Assembly (NCBI GenBank): GCA_003665825.1
Contig: QPFY01000018.1
Location: 434,001 to 498,000 of the forward strand
Length of the DNA stretch: 64,000 nucleotides
Source of the DNA: Microbotryum silenes-acaulis
Lineage: Eukaryota; Basidiomycota; Microbotryomycetes; Microbotryales; Microbotryaceae
Direction: 5' to 3'
Part shown: positions 23,836 through 36,030 of the stretch, piece by piece
Position numbering within the stretch: the first letter of the stretch is position 1
Layout of the letters: every line of letters starts with the position of its first letter
The notes under the pieces: model-generated
What the model saw: only the letters and a program-made list of their open reading frames with translations
What the model was told of the DNA's origin: nothing
Databases searched by the model: none
Position numbers and translations under genes: made by a program

Positions 23836-25130
23836 TGGAGCCTCACTCCCCTCGATCGGGTCGCCCAACTGTCATGTCCTCACATGAGAAACATGTCGGT
23901 GTTCATTTTCCGAAACAGCGCGCGGGGTTCAAGCTAAAGAATTGACCGGTCTCAGATGGATTCTGAGGTTTCAAATCGGGCGCTCCTGTCCGTCTCGGAT
24001 AGCCACGTGCGAGCGGGGTATTTCGGCTAATCTTGACGCTATTTTGCCTCATAAATCGCAGACTATGCAGTGGCCAGTTGTATCCCAAGCTGTGACACCC
24101 CACAGAACTATATAGGAAACTTTCAGCTCTAAATAGGTTCGGAAATGAGCGAAACATCAGGAAGTTGATGTTCAATTTTCAACTTCGACCTCAAGAGTTG
24201 CGCCGCGCCGCACGAAAAACTGAGATTGAGCGCTCAGCGCTCAGCTCGGACCGCGGATTGGTGTAATCTGTTCCTCCATGGGGAAATTTGTTGCACTGTT
24301 TTGAGAGTTTGGGACCATACTCCTCCGCCCACACACAGGCGGACACAGCAATGAGCGGGGAGGGGCGCGGCGGGGGCATGGCTCTCTTCCGTCTCCGTTT
24401 TTAGAAGTCACCACTTTGCTTCGTTGCCAATCCATGTCCTGCATGTTTCTGATGCTTTGTTCATATTTTTCAAAAGCAAACTAAGCGCTTCACCAAAGTC
24501 TGGCGGTTCTCCTAACCCGCTAGTAGTGCCGACAGCTGCGCCGGTTGATCGAAAAGCGGTCCAGGTCCAAGCGCGCAGAGTCGTCATTACGCGCTACGTC
24601 ACAAACGCCGGCTGCCAGCGCGGCGATCCCTTCCTCCGCCAGCTCACTGCGCTCCGCATCAACCTTGGACTGGCCGCAATATTGGGTGGTTACTTTGCAA
24701 CACAGGCTGAAATCGCCCCCTCGTTCAAGAGGCATTGGATTGGTCGTGGGGTGGCTTGTAGGTGCGTTGCAACGTCCCAACTCGCCCACTGCTCCACGAA
24801 ACTAGCCTCTCGGTCGTATCGCCAGCTCCCCCGCAGCCTTCACGTCCTGCGGCAGAATACTCCAAAGCCCTCAAATCGACTCGAAACGCGCCTCAGCACT
24901 ACCTGTGCAACTTTGTCTCGCGCTATCACGACTGGCGCAGCACCCGATCGGCGCTCTCGGCGGCTCGTGTGGGGGCGGCTTGCGAAACCGGCGCGCCTCG
25001 GTTTGATACGCGCTCGGCGATCCAATCGACATCCGATCGCCCTGCCTTCTTTCCCAGGCTGCTCGCTATCTAGACATCAACAACTCTGACAAAATACCAT
25101 AATAGACCGCGCACATAGCACTAGACCGAC
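23836..25130. other. unassigned stretch and promoter of the TMCO4-like gene
   Basis: 1.3 kb. A 221-codon ORF at 24424-25089 is open mainly because of high GC: two other frames are open over the same bases, and the translation has no recognisable domain. I do not call it. Confidence 0.4.
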
Positions 25131-27268
25131 ATGAACGGGTCCAGCAAACCGCTACCCTTGCCTTCGAGTCTGTCGTCGGGTAGCACCTTCGAGTCGAAAG
25201 CGGTTCCGGCCTCGACCGATGACATCAAGCTCAGCTCCCGAGCCTCCCAGTTCGATGCACATGACTCCCTCCTAGTCTGCATCGCCGCCAAGCTAGCCAC
25301 GACCTACTGTCTTTCGCATCGGTATACCCAGAAACTATCCCTTTCGGATGCGACGAACGAAACCAGCTCGCAAGACGACAACGAGGCCGTCACCGGCGGC
25401 GGCACTCGTCAGCCCGAATCGGCCAAGAAGGAACTCGATTCTGAACAGGTGCGAGCGAACCAGCTCATGCGAGCGACGATCGCGGATGCCACAGGTTGGT
25501 TGCTGGACATCACGAGACAATTCAACGTCGATCTTAATGCACTTCCCGATACCCCCACGGAAGAAGAAGATGGGCATGCTCATGAATTGGATCAAGCTTT
25601 TCATTCCGCCGACTCCAAGGCGACCGAAGAGAAGGCGCGTAACGTCGCGTTCGAATTGGTGCTTGTCAGCGTTGGCCTAGGCGAACACGCTCGAGAAGAA
25701 CTCAAGACTAAAAGCAAATCGACCGCATCTTCTTGGTTCTCTTCGTCTTCTTCGAATCGTGAATCATCGGAAGTTCCGGAACCGAACCTCAATTACACCG
25801 CGCTGTCAAGGACACTCGTTGTCCGGACTTGTCAGCTCCTCGCCATTGGCGAAGACGAAGTCGTCAATGCCGAACGCGTCATCTCGCAAGCACTTTACTT
25901 TGAGCTGCAAGCCAAGCAACAGGCCAAAGAAAAGGGGAAAGATGGATCCACGACTCCTGGTGGGAGTCAAGAATGGGATCAAGCCGCGCAAACGTACAGG
26001 AAGGAGCAAGCGGGGAGGACCTCGGCGTTGAAATGGGGCGCGACTGCCGCTGGGTTCGTCGCGGGCGGTGCCATCATCGGCCTAACCGGAGGTCAGCGCT
26101 GGTGCATCTATCTATATAGAAAGCTAGTACTGATGCGTTAGAGAGCCTTTAGGTCTTGCTGCACCCGCGGTGGCTCCTCTACTGGCTGGGACCTTGGGCA
26201 TTAGCATGTTCGCCGGCTCAGGAGGCATCATCCTCATTGGAACCTTGCTCGGGCTTGGAGGAGGTAAGTAACCTTTTTTGACTAGGCGAGAAGTCGGAGA
26301 CGACCCGAATTCTGATCCACGGTGGGCGTACTCACAGGCGGCCTAGCTGGGTACCGGACGCATCGAAGAATGGAGGGACTTAAAGAAGTGACGTTCGAGC
26401 CGATCGCTGAAGCCGACGTCCCGGCAATACCTTCTCTGACCGCAACGAGTGAGTACACATAGTGGATCCTACTCGTATTGACAATCACTGAGCCTGCCGG
26501 TTTGGTCAATTTCATTTTTTCACAGTTGTTACGTCAGGATTTCTACTCGATCTGAACGACTCGACTCTTCCTTGGCTTCCGGCCGACCACCGCTCTCCGA
26601 CCGACACCTACGCGCTCAAAGTCGACCCTCAAGCCTTCCTCGAAGCGGGACGTAATTACTCCTCCTGGGTCCGGGACAAGCTCGTCACCTTGGGCGGGAC
26701 CGAAGTCATCAAACACACCGCACTCGCAGCCGTTTACGCGGGTGTCGCCTTACCGATGAGTATTTACACCGGTGCGACGATGGTCCTCGATTCGGATTTT
26801 ACGCGATGTCGCGAAAAGGCCAAGAAAGCCGGAATCCTGCTCGCTGAGATCTTGGAGAAACGAGTTCAAGGTACTCGACCTGTTCGATTGATGGGGTACG
26901 GACCTGGCGCAACCGTATTATTTCGTTGCTTGATCGAACTTCACAAAAGATCCCTAGGAGATCTCGTCTACGATGTTGTCCTCATCGGTCTTCCCGAATC
27001 GCCGAATCGCATCTCTTGGGCAGCAGCACGAAGCGTCGTAGCGCATGAATTGGTCAATGCTTATTCAACGAACGATTGGACACTTGCGATTCACGCGAGG
27101 TTGTATACGCTTTCGAATAGGGTCGGGGGGTTGACGGCCGTGGAGGTGGAGGGCGTGAGGGATGTCGAGGTGAGTGATTTGGTGCAGGGGCATTTGGAAA
27201 TGAGGGAGAAGGTCGATGCGATTCTCAAGAGAGTGAGGGGGATCGAGGAGGTGCGGAAGGAGGGATGA
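25131..27268 (+). CDS. TMCO4/DUF726-family membrane protein (yeast MIL1-like)
   Basis: DUF726 proteins are membrane-associated alpha/beta-hydrolase-like proteins (human TMCO4; yeast YFL034W/MIL1, linked to AP-1 trafficking). Exons 25131-26091, 26153-26263, 26338-26448, 26526-27268 give 641 residues. The N-terminal 300 residues are hydrophilic and acidic, with a coiled-coil-like stretch near 260-300. Then come glycine-rich hydrophobic segments (AAGFVAGGAIIGLTGG, APLLAGTLGISMFAG, IILIGTLLGLGGG) typical of the family. The C-terminal domain contains RLMGYGPGATVLF near residue 500, in the position of a hydrolase nucleophile elbow but with Gly-Pro-Gly rather than Gly-x-Ser-x-Gly, then VYDVVLIGLP and STNDWTLA. 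The start is the only ATG before the open frame. Confident of the family, not of activity. Confidence 0.9.
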
Positions 27269-27466
27269 CTTTGGTAGAAGTAACTTGTAGTGATAGTTGA
27301 GCCCGAATTGGTCTAATCGGAGTAGGCAACGGAGTAAGTTTGAGGCAGTGAGATTTGCACCCTTTTGGATGAGCTCATCGGCAAAGGAAATGGGCGAGCA
27401 CTACCTCGAAAATGAGAAAGCGCAGCGAAAAGCTTAACACTTGTGCGGCTGGAATAGCACTTTTTA

Positions 27467-29553
27467 GGACCCTCTCATTTTTAACTACATGTGGCGCGCG
27501 CCGCGGTAAAGGACCACTTTTAGCAGCCGAACACCTGACTTTTAGGAATCACGTTTACGGCGCGGACGGCCGGGAACGATCTGACGTCTGACGCGATCTG
27601 ACGGGCGTGAGCTCACCGGACGAGTTCAGGTCACGTGTTTGAACCTGGCCTGTGTTTGTTGTTGAAATTCGAATCGCAACACTCGGCACGACGAGACGCG
27701 TGTCATGCTTCTGCAATGCGCATCGCTGCATAAAGACATCTCGACGTCATGGATACACTCCCCGAGGATCTATCCGACGAGCAGATAGAATCTGCCATCG
27801 AAGCGGGAATATACATACTGCAGAAGTATATTGAAAGGCGTCTGCAACAACGCCGTCTCCTCGACAAAACGGCCAAACGAAGGCGAAAGTCGCCCAAGTT
27901 GCCTCAGCATATTCCGGTCCGAACCGGCCTCATCATCGTTATGGAGCTTTTCAACAGCAATAATACTGTTACTATGAGTCACGCTCTTGGCATGACACCG
28001 ACCTGCTTCGCCATCTTCGTGAAACAAGTGCGTCTGCACACCGATATCGTCCCCTCGAAGCACGTGACCGTCGAGGAGAAACTCGCTATGCTGCTGTACT
28101 GGCTGCGGAGCTCCGAGTCTTATCGTAAACTCGAGAAGGTGTTCCAAAGGTAATTGGATACGATCAGTCGGTCAGTAGTTCCTGTACTAATGTCCTACTT
28201 CATGACAGAACAATTCCGCAGCTCTCCTCCTGCCAACTCCAAGAGCACTAGTACTCATGCACCTTCCCATTTGCGTCGCACAGTCATTTGCCAGAAACAC
28301 TTGGATTACTCGTGCACAGCGACCTCAGAAAACAGTACGTTGTTCAGCCCACGGCAGACACGCCCACATCGAGCGTTATCACCGACAATCCTCGGTTTGC
28401 ACGATACTTCGGCGATTGCATCGGCGCTATCGACGGAACGCTCGGCCCTTGGTACTCAACGGCCCACGATGCCGAACGATGGATTGATCGAAAAGGAGAC
28501 AAGACACAAAACATACTCGCCGCTACGACTTTCGATCATCGTTTCTGCTATCTTCAGAGCGGCTGCGAAGGTTCTGCTCACGATCAGCAAGCGTGGGATT
28601 GGGCACGCGAACGGGACCTCGTCATCCCCGAAGGCAAATACTATCTTGGCGATGCAGGCTTTGCAACCAGCGAGGAGTGCATGACACCGTACAGAAACGT
28701 TCGGTATCACCTCGAAGAATGGCTACTGGGTAGCCAAAGGTAAGTCTCTGTTGTAGGACATGTATTTTGTACCTTGTACACTCGCGATGCCAATCGTCCG
28801 ACCATGGTGAAAGTTACGGCAGCGTGCTGCAAGGGTCCCGCGCTGACAATCCGTGCCCCAATGTCCTCACCACAGTCCCCAGAATCCACAAGAGCTTTTC
28901 AACTTGCGTCATGCTTCTCTGAGAAACGCGGTGGAACGTATCATCGCGGTCACTCGGCGCCAGTTCGCTGTGCTCGTAGGCCATCCTCGAGAGCTACCGG
29001 CAGAACACCAAGCGAGGATCCCGCATGCTTGCGCGCTGTTACACAACTTCATCCAAATCAACGACCCGATCAACGCACGAACAGGTGAACCTCGCTCGGT
29101 GTCCACAGAAGAAGAAGAACAGCAACTCTTGAGGGAGATTGCTGCGGCGACGGACGTCAACGATTCCGAAAACGAGTATCATCCCGACTGTGACCGAGAG
29201 CGACAGCGTCGAGCCCACGTTTCCACATCCGCCAGCAAACGTCGGATGGAAGATCTCAGAGATAACATCGCCGAGCGGATGTGGGTGGATTACCAGACTT
29301 ACGAAGCGGAGGCCCGCCGACTGGCTGCACACGTGCCAGATGAGCAATCGATACGGAGAGCGGAACTCCGGGAGCTCTACTTGCTGTGGACCAGAGAGGT
29401 TTGATTCGGCTTGTTTCTCACATTCAGGGTGTTTACAACGATGACTACTACAATTTGAACATTCAAATACATCTGATGGAGCAAGTGAAGTGGAGCTTGC
29501 CACCGTTAATGCAATGTTGTTGCCAGACGTGGACTAAAATGAGAGACGGGTCC
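27467..29553 (+). mobile_element. PIF/Harbinger-type DNA transposon with TIRs and TTA target duplication
   Basis: A 2087-bp element. The left end GGACCC-TCTCATTTTTA at 27467 and the right end (reverse complement GGACCCGTCTCTCATTTTAG) at 29553 are imperfect terminal inverted repeats of roughly 25-30 bp. Each end is flanked by TTA (27464-27466 and 29554-29556), the 3-bp target duplication expected for PIF/Harbinger. A DDE transposase lies inside. No second Myb-like Harbinger gene is seen. Confidence 0.85.
27749..29404 (+). CDS. Harbinger DDE_Tnp_4 transposase
   Basis: HARBI1-like DDE transposase. Exon 1 is 27749-28149; a central exon ends at 28739; the last starts at about 28876 and ends at 29404. 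Catalytic residues seen: Asp in CIGAIDGTLG, Asp in YYLGDAGF, and Glu in RNAVERIIAV, followed by ACALLHNFI. The N-terminal part contains EKLAMLLYWLRS and the KVFQR that precedes the helix-turn-helix. The join between exon 1 and the central exon (28150-28290) is not resolved: the DDE frame carries a TAG near 28250, and the one in-frame splice I can find (acceptor near 28279) would drop about 20 residues of the expected helix-turn-helix. The copy may therefore be slightly decayed. Confidence 0.8.
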
Positions 29554-29556
29554 TTA

Positions 29557-29985
29557 GGTTAGCGACGCAACCGAAAACGCCATTTTAGGGGCCTTCAGAA
29601 TGACTGAGGATTTTCGTAAAAAAACGGTCTTGAAAGTGCCGTAGAGCACACACTTAGTCAAGGTCAACATGGGAGAGTCAACCCCCCCCCAACCCCTCAA
29701 AAAATCAAGTCACTCCGAAGAGGGAGAGAGGGGAAGGAGAAAGATTTGGACTAAGAGCGTTGGCGTGCATCAACAACGGCAATTTTAAGTAAAAGGCGTA
29801 AGATTGATTCTGTGGTCGATACACCGCTCAGTGCCTGGATTCAATGTGGGTCTAACGATGCGGAGCGAGGAGGCAGAGACGGCAATAGCGCGCTTGTGGT
29901 GACAGGCCTAGGAAGCGGTGATCTGACGCGTCGGCGCGCGTGGTGCGATGTCTTTCTTTGGCCATCGTCGTCGCTTGAACGGATC
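29557..29985. other. short intergenic region before DHFR
   Basis: About 430 bp including a C-rich run near 29683 and the DHFR promoter. No other feature seen. Confidence 0.4.
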
Positions 29986-30791
29986 ATGCCCGACATGAAG
30001 ATGCCCGTGAGACTTTCCTACTGCTCTGTACACACTACGACGCTGAATGTGAACTTCCGGCCGTTTGTTATCCCCGCAGGTCCCCTTGACGCTGATCGTC
30101 GCCGCGACCTCGTCCCACGCGATCGGACGTTCAAGTAGTCTCCCCTGGCGACTGCCCAAAGAAATGGCCTATTTTGCCCGTGTCACAAAAGGTGAAACAC
30201 AAACCAGCGAAGACCTGAACTCTGCGACGTCCGAGAAGGACAAGAATGTGGTGATCATGGGGAGAAAGAGTTGGGAAGGGATCCCGGATAGGTTCAGGCC
30301 TTTACAAGGGAGGGTCAACGTCGTTGTTAGCCGCCAGGAGGATTATAACGTGTGAGTGCTCAAATGGTCTATTTAAGGCAGGAAAATACTGAAGCCCGTG
30401 TTCCGACCTCGCAAGCGCCACCTCGGCTGACACTCACCTCGCCAATTCTCTCGAATCGTCCATCACCCACCTCCAATCCCTACCCACTCCCATAAATCGA
30501 GTGTTCCTCATCGGAGGAGCCCAACTCTACACCTTAGGACTCACCAACCCTTCAAAACTTTATTTCACCAATCGCATCCTCCTCACGCGCATCAAGACCG
30601 ACTTTGAAAATTGTGATGCTTTCTTCCCCGACTTTGTGAAAGATCAGCCGGGGGAATGGCGTCGAGCGAGTCATGAGGAGCTTTGTGAATGGGTTGGGTT
30701 TGAAGTACCACGCGGGGATCAGAAGGAGAAGGATCGGACGGGGGGTGAGATGGTCGAGTACGAGTTTCAGATGTGGATCAGGAAGGACTAG
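29986..30791 (+). CDS. DFR1: dihydrofolate reductase
   Basis: NADPH-dependent reduction of dihydrofolate to tetrahydrofolate. Exons 29986-30006, 30080-30351, 30416-30791 give 222 residues. A tiny first exon encodes only MPDMKMP and joins to VPLTLIVAAT, the first beta strand. Family signatures: GRSSSLPWRLPKEM, where the Glu is the active-site acid, then NVVIMGRKSWEGIPDRFRPL, VNVVVSR, and FLIGGAQLYTLGL near residue 135, the conserved IGG-x4-Y pattern. The acceptor of intron 2 (CGCAAG) is weak, but it is the only one preserving VATSADTHLANS. The gene converges on the NIPA gene, with 143 bp between stops. Confidence 0.96.
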
Positions 30792-30934
30792 TGGGGTTCG
30801 AGCACATTCTGTGCCCTCTGTAGCAGTGACCTTGTTGAATCGTGACATATGTAAACATGAGCTTGCAGGTATACATCAGGTATTTAGGACTACAAGACAA
30901 TGCTCGCCGAGGTTGATTGTGAAACCCCTTTGCA

Positions 30935-33521
30935 CTACCGCTTCGTGTCCGGTGCTTCTGCAAACTCCCCAAACTCATCATCGAACGGACTCTTCCCCAC
31001 TGGCCCCTCCCGATCCAATTCATCAACCTCATCCTCGCCCTCATCGCCCAACTTTTGCGCCCCTCTCCTCCTCTCCTTCCTCGACATCTCCCCCTCCCCA
31101 CCCTGCACTACCACCTGCACCACCTCCTGCGGTGCATCCTCGACCTTGCCACCAAACACCTTTCCCAAACCACCCTGCCTCTTCCCTCCATCCAAAGCAG
31201 GGCCATCTGTCTGTTGCAAAGTATGAATGATCACATCCTTAATCTTATGCGCTCCCTCCGATGTCGAACCAACCCTCTTCGTTCTTCCTTCACCACTTTG
31301 TCGAGCCCTCATTTCCATTTCGGGAGCGGAAGCGTCATTCGAGGTTGGGAGTTCGGGTTCGGATTGACTTCGCGATCGATGCGAGGGTTCGGGTTTCTTA
31401 AGGGAGAGGAAAACGACGCCGATGATGAGGACTAAGATCGAGAGCCAGATGAGGATGAAGACCCAAGTTTTGTACGAATCCAACTGGTCGAGGTAAACGA
31501 GGTTGTTGAGGAAACCGCACGTCGTGTACGTGGCGAAGAGGACTGGTGGGGGAGGCAAGATCGTCAGCTCCAGGCGAAGGGGGATACAGATTCCTTCAGA
31601 TCCTTACCTGGTACGGATAACGTCGAGTCACAGCACTTGAGCGCCTTGTTTAAGCAGTCTATAAGTCGACAGGGAGCAAAATGGTCAGCTAAAGCTCTAA
31701 AGCACTCACGAGAACTGCGCTCGACTCACAAACTTGCGACACGGCCGAAACGACCAACAGGGCAAGGATGACATAGGTCAACACGGAAGTGAACGGATTC
31801 GGCTCCCCATTTCCACCCTTGTGCGTCCACCCAATCGTCATCAACTTGACCCCACTCTTGGCAAAGACCAAACTCTGACCAGCCAAAACACCAGCGGTGA
31901 CGGACCAACTGAACCCCGCCGCTCGACGTATCACGGATTCGGGTTTGGCTTGCGACCACCTTTCCAATTGACGCTTGAGGAAACGACGAGCTAATCCGTG
32001 CGATTTCTTGGTCGAGTCCTTGAAGCGGGCCCAGGCGGTTGGAGGGATCGAGATGCGCCTCCCTCCACCTGAAACGACCATATCCTCGATCGCGCAATCG
32101 ACGTTCATCCCCGCTTCGCCACGATCGTCAACGATGCGGGCCATGCACACCTCGTGCGCGATCGTCGAAAACCAGAATAAGGTCACGGTCGCGACTTCGA
32201 GAAAGATGAGGTAGACGATCCATTCGTAACGTGACCAAATGCCCTTGAGCACGGAGAGGGTCAAGTTCGACTCCTTGTCGAACGTTCCGGCAGGCAGTTG
32301 ACGGTTGTTGCCGAATACGACGACGCCGACGACGCCGAGAATGACGACGATCGTTCCGAGGATATCGAGTCGAGTCACGGGAGTGCCAACGAGGAGGTAG
32401 GCGCTTTAGACGGAAAGGAGAAATATTGTCAGTCATCGCTCGGCCCTTGCGCGGATCGACGATCGATATACTCACAATACAAAGTTGAAGACCAAGCTCA
32501 AGGACCCCAAGGGTGCTACATATTCGGCCCTGAGGTAGTTCAACGCCAATGTAGAGCCGACGACTTGGGAAATGATGTAGAGACCCAAGCCGAGGACCCA
32601 GAACGGTCGTTGCCAGTCGGGTTTCCGAGCCGATGCGGGCAGGGCTTCTTGGCGCGTAAAGTCGAGCTTGGTAACATTCAATCCGAGTGCGTTCAGGACC
32701 GAGGCTGTTGGAGAGGAGATGCAGGGTCAGCCTACCGAGGACCAGAAAGCGACGAGACTTTCAAGGCAAGAAACTTGACTGACCTCCAAGAGTGATGAGC
32801 AGTCCAATGACGAAATCGATCGCACTGAATTTATAGCAGAGGAAGTCAGTCTCGATTGTCACGGCTGGGCTCCGGAGAGTGATTGACCGTCGAGTCGTTT
32901 GCCGAGTAACGCGTTCTGTTCAGGCCGAGCGTTAGCCATCGGCCGTCGCCGGTCTGTTTCGGCCTCGGCGAACGCGAGCGCGCCCAAGCTCCGCGCCACC
33001 TTCGGCCTTGACAGACGACGATCAAGGCTGGCAGGCTTATGGTCACATCGTGGATGCCGACACCCTCCAGCGTGTCCATGCTTATCTGCTTTTCATCTCC
33101 GTCGAATACGGGCCATGCCTCGCGCGGATGTGTTCGTGCCAAGCCAGGCCCTTCAGCTTGCGATCCAATGACCGGCACCGGCGCTCGACCCCAGTCACGC
33201 CCATCCGTTGGCTAGCAGCTACGATCCCCGCGCAACTCACCTGTAGGTGTGGTACTCATACAAGTCCGTCTGGGACTGCATACTGTACTTGGGACACGAT
33301 CCGTGCAGCAACGTAGGGGGCGCTAATGCGGGTTGAGTCGAGGTCGAATTGAAGGTGCAGGTCGGACGGAAGTCAGGTAGAGAGATGGCGCGCGCGCCGT
33401 GTCTCATCGCATCAATCGGTCCGCAGGCGCTCTCAGGCACGATTGTCACTGGTCCGAGTTGAGCGCGTCTCGTGTGGGCCAAGCAGAGTGATACGACGAG
33501 CACTCTCAGACTGAACGACAT
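30935..33521 (-). CDS. NIPA-type (DUF803) magnesium transporter-like membrane protein
   Basis: Multi-pass membrane protein of the NIPA family, whose animal members move Mg2+. Exons in transcript order 33521-33241, 32824-32784, 32704-32476, 32403-31730, 31658-31608, 31542-30935; 627 residues if exon 1 is joined directly to the second. Residues 1-20 look like a signal peptide, followed by a short luminal part (LLHGSCPKYS). The transporter core reads NALGLNVTKLDF, FWVLGLGLYIISQVVGSTLA, YVAPLGSLSLVFNF, then VTRLDILGTIVVILGVVG. Further helices end with VLFATYTTCGFLNNLVY and WVFILIWLSILVLIIGVV. The last 170 residues are a hydrophilic, Ser/Lys/Glu-rich cytosolic tail. The first intron as modelled is about 416 bp, far longer than its neighbours. 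It contains a possible mini-exon (NALLGKRLD) at about 32893-32920 that I could not fit in frame, so the N-terminal junction is uncertain. Confidence 0.87.
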
Positions 33522-34767
33522 TTGTGCCGATCTCTATTGATGAACCTGAATAGTGAATATATAATAAGTGGCTTTAATTTGGGCTTGGTGGCAGAACCCT
33601 TCTCTACAACACGGCCCCGCGAACTTGAAACCGGTGACTATCGTACCGGCGCAGATTGCGCCGCCGAGGCCGAGGGGGGGAAACAGGGGGTTGAAGCTTT
33701 GAAGGGAGAGCTCGGCCCCCAAGCGAGTTTCTGGGCGATCCCGAGATCCTGTTTCACATTTACGAAGGCGCTTCCGCGATTGACCGGGCGCGCGTCGTTC
33801 CTCAGTGATTACCGACAGCGGATTTGAGCGGTGAAAGAGCCAACTTCAAGATGGCATAAGTCATAGTAAAAGGGGCCCACGATGTGACCGTCGCGGGGAT
33901 GATAGAGTGGTTTCTTTTGTCACTGCCTCATGAGATGCGTCGACATTGTCTTAAATGTGGTTGCGCGCAGTAAAAGGCACCATGGAAAACCAGCCAGGTC
34001 GGGAACGAATCATCGACTTGCTCGAAAGGAGTGTTGCCACGGCATACGCAAAGGCGGTCCAAGGCCGATTGCCATCAAGTAGGGTTGAAGGGGGTAACGA
34101 CATCGGTCAACGTCGCACGTGAATTCGTGATAAGTGAGGGAGAACAGAGATCGTGTCCAAAGCCGACCGAGCCCGGCGAAGAAAGTATCTGTATGAAAAG
34201 CACGAGATCGCTCTCGAGCCTCACTGGTTCCGAGTCCAAACTTAAGGGATCAAACGGTGTAATTCGTGTTGGAAGGGACTGCGCGAGCAGTAATGGCTAG
34301 AAGCGTCTTTGGAGTTTTTGGGTAGTTTAAACCATTTTGGCCAGAGAGGCGCGGACTGCGTCAGCGGCGGTGCGGAGTCCTCTTGATTGGTTCCTCACCC
34401 GGGCCAATCATTGACTCTGCTATCGACCGTTGACTGAAGTTCGTGTTTTCGTCTCCCTGGACCAAAGATCGCGAAGCACCAAATTTAACTATTCGCAGAC
34501 GAAGAAAGACCACTAAAAGGACTAAGGTCAAGATGCGCTGCGGCGCCGCGCGCGAGGTCAAGCTTGAGGCCGCTAAGGATGGCTCGTCGTGAGGCGTAAG
34601 CGTAGCGGTGCATTACACTTTATCCTTTATCAACATGACTGGAGGGAAGGGCGGGCGTTAATACTTAGAAGAATGCCTCTAAGGAGAAAGCGGTTACTTT
34701 TATAAGAGAAAGCGACCACTTTATATCTACCATCTTTGTAAGAGAAGACGACCACTTTATGAGACGG
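33522..34767. other. NIPA promoter and unassigned stretch
   Basis: The first 170 bp (to about 33690) is similar to 52195-52350. After that I see no gene, only short ORFs. Near 34670-34750 the words GAGAAAGCGG/GACCACTTTAT recur two to three times. Confidence 0.45.
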
Positions 34768-34875
34768 ACGCGGCCGTACGAAAGGTGTATAAAGTCAAAT
34801 GCGGCCGTATGATAGTTGTAAAGTTGAACGCGGCCGTATGATAGGCGTAAACTTGTTGAATGCGGCCGTTCCAAG
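34768..34875 (+). repeat. short tandem repeat, about 34-bp unit
   Basis: Four units each starting GCGGCCGTA or GCGGCCGTT, spaced about 34 bp, with GTAAA or GTATAAAG between them. Confidence 0.75.
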
Positions 34876-34904
34876 GCCGAAGCGCGTGCGAGCGACTCAA
34901 GACT

Positions 34905-36030
34905 GCCCGCTGAGGTGGTGAATGAGGAGACAGATCACTTTCAGAATCCTTTCTCCCTCCTCGTTGCGGAGGTTGAAGTCGAGACGCAGTTTGGCCTTCG
35001 CTTTGAGTGCGGTGGTGTAGTCGGTGTTCGCCTAATTTTCGGCGTTGGACTCTTCCCGCGTCCAGAGAAAGGCATCCTTGACGTCGGAAGGTCATCGAAG
35101 AGGCCTGAACTTGAAGCCAGCCTCGTGACCGATCGACGTTCCTTTGCCCACCAGCCGCCACAGTCGCACCCGCTTTGTCCCGGCCATGAGCGAGCAAGAA
35201 GGTGTCCTCGGTCTTGACGGACGTTGGGATGAATATGATCCGCTCGGCCACCGAATCCGAGCTGCTACACTATCAGTTCTACGCAGCCAAGCTCAGTGAG
35301 CTCTACGCGCTTCAAAAAAGTACACCGATGTCCTCACGACGACGAGCGAGGCCACGTCGACGTCGACGTCGTCTGATCACGTCCCCGAGCGCCCAACAAG
35401 GGTCGAAAGCGAGTCCGTTGCTCGCCTCTGGCAACCGGCCAAGGCCGACTAGCGTGCGTCTTCCCCCGTCCAGAGAACGGCATCCTTGACGCCGGGAGGT
35501 CTTTGGCGAGGTGAACAATAAGAATTCGAACCTGGTTGGGAGTTCGGGGACGTGATTCGATCGCTCTCGTCCACAGACGACGTCGACGTCGACGTAGCCT
35601 CGCTCGTCGTCGTGAGGAGGAGATCGGTGTACTTTTTCCGAAGCGTGGGGAGCTCACTGAGCTTGGCGGCGTACAAGTGTTTGAGTACTGCAACTGGAAT
35701 TCAGTGGCCTAGGGAACTATAATCATCCTAATGTCCCCCACGTCGTCGAACTCACGGCCGAGGTTACCGTCTTGCTTGCTCGTGGCCGGGACAAAGTGGG
35801 CGCGACGGTGGCGGCTGGTGGAGAAAGGAGCGTCGATCGCTCACGACGTCAAGGATGCCGTTCTCTGGACGCGGGAAGAGGCCAACGCCGAGAAGTAGGC
35901 GAGTATCGACGACAACACCGCCCTCAAAGCGAATCCCGAACTGCGTCTCGACTTCATCCTCCGCAACGAGGAGGGAGAAAGGAAAGTGATCCGTCTCCTC
36001 ATTCACCGCCTCAGCGGGCATTCGCACGCA
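34905..36030. repeat. 1.1-kb imperfect palindrome of broken coding sequence
   Basis: The left arm (34905-35440) is the inverted copy of the right arm (35520-36030). The outer 300 bp pair 34905-35240 with 35740-36030 and contain TCCTCATTCACC and GACTTCATCCTCCGCAACGA versions. The inner parts pair 35250-35410 with 35520-35700 around a GTCGACGTCGACGTCG core. Read on the plus strand, the right arm encodes DVKDAVLWTREEANAEK, a stop, and then a frame containing RLDFILRNEEGERKVIRLL. The inner unit encodes YAAKLSEL followed by KKYTDLLLTTTSEATS (minus strand). Both arms carry stops or shifts, so these are gene fragments, not active genes. I do not recognise the parent protein. Confidence 0.8.

Noticed and set aside
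24424..25089. 221-codon ORF before the TMCO4-like gene
   Set aside because: Several overlapping frames are open on both strands because of GC content; the translation is Arg/Ser-rich with no domain or splice support.
35334..35693. Arg-rich ORFs on both strands
   Set aside because: They arise from the GTCGACGTCGACG core at the centre of the palindrome and are not genes.
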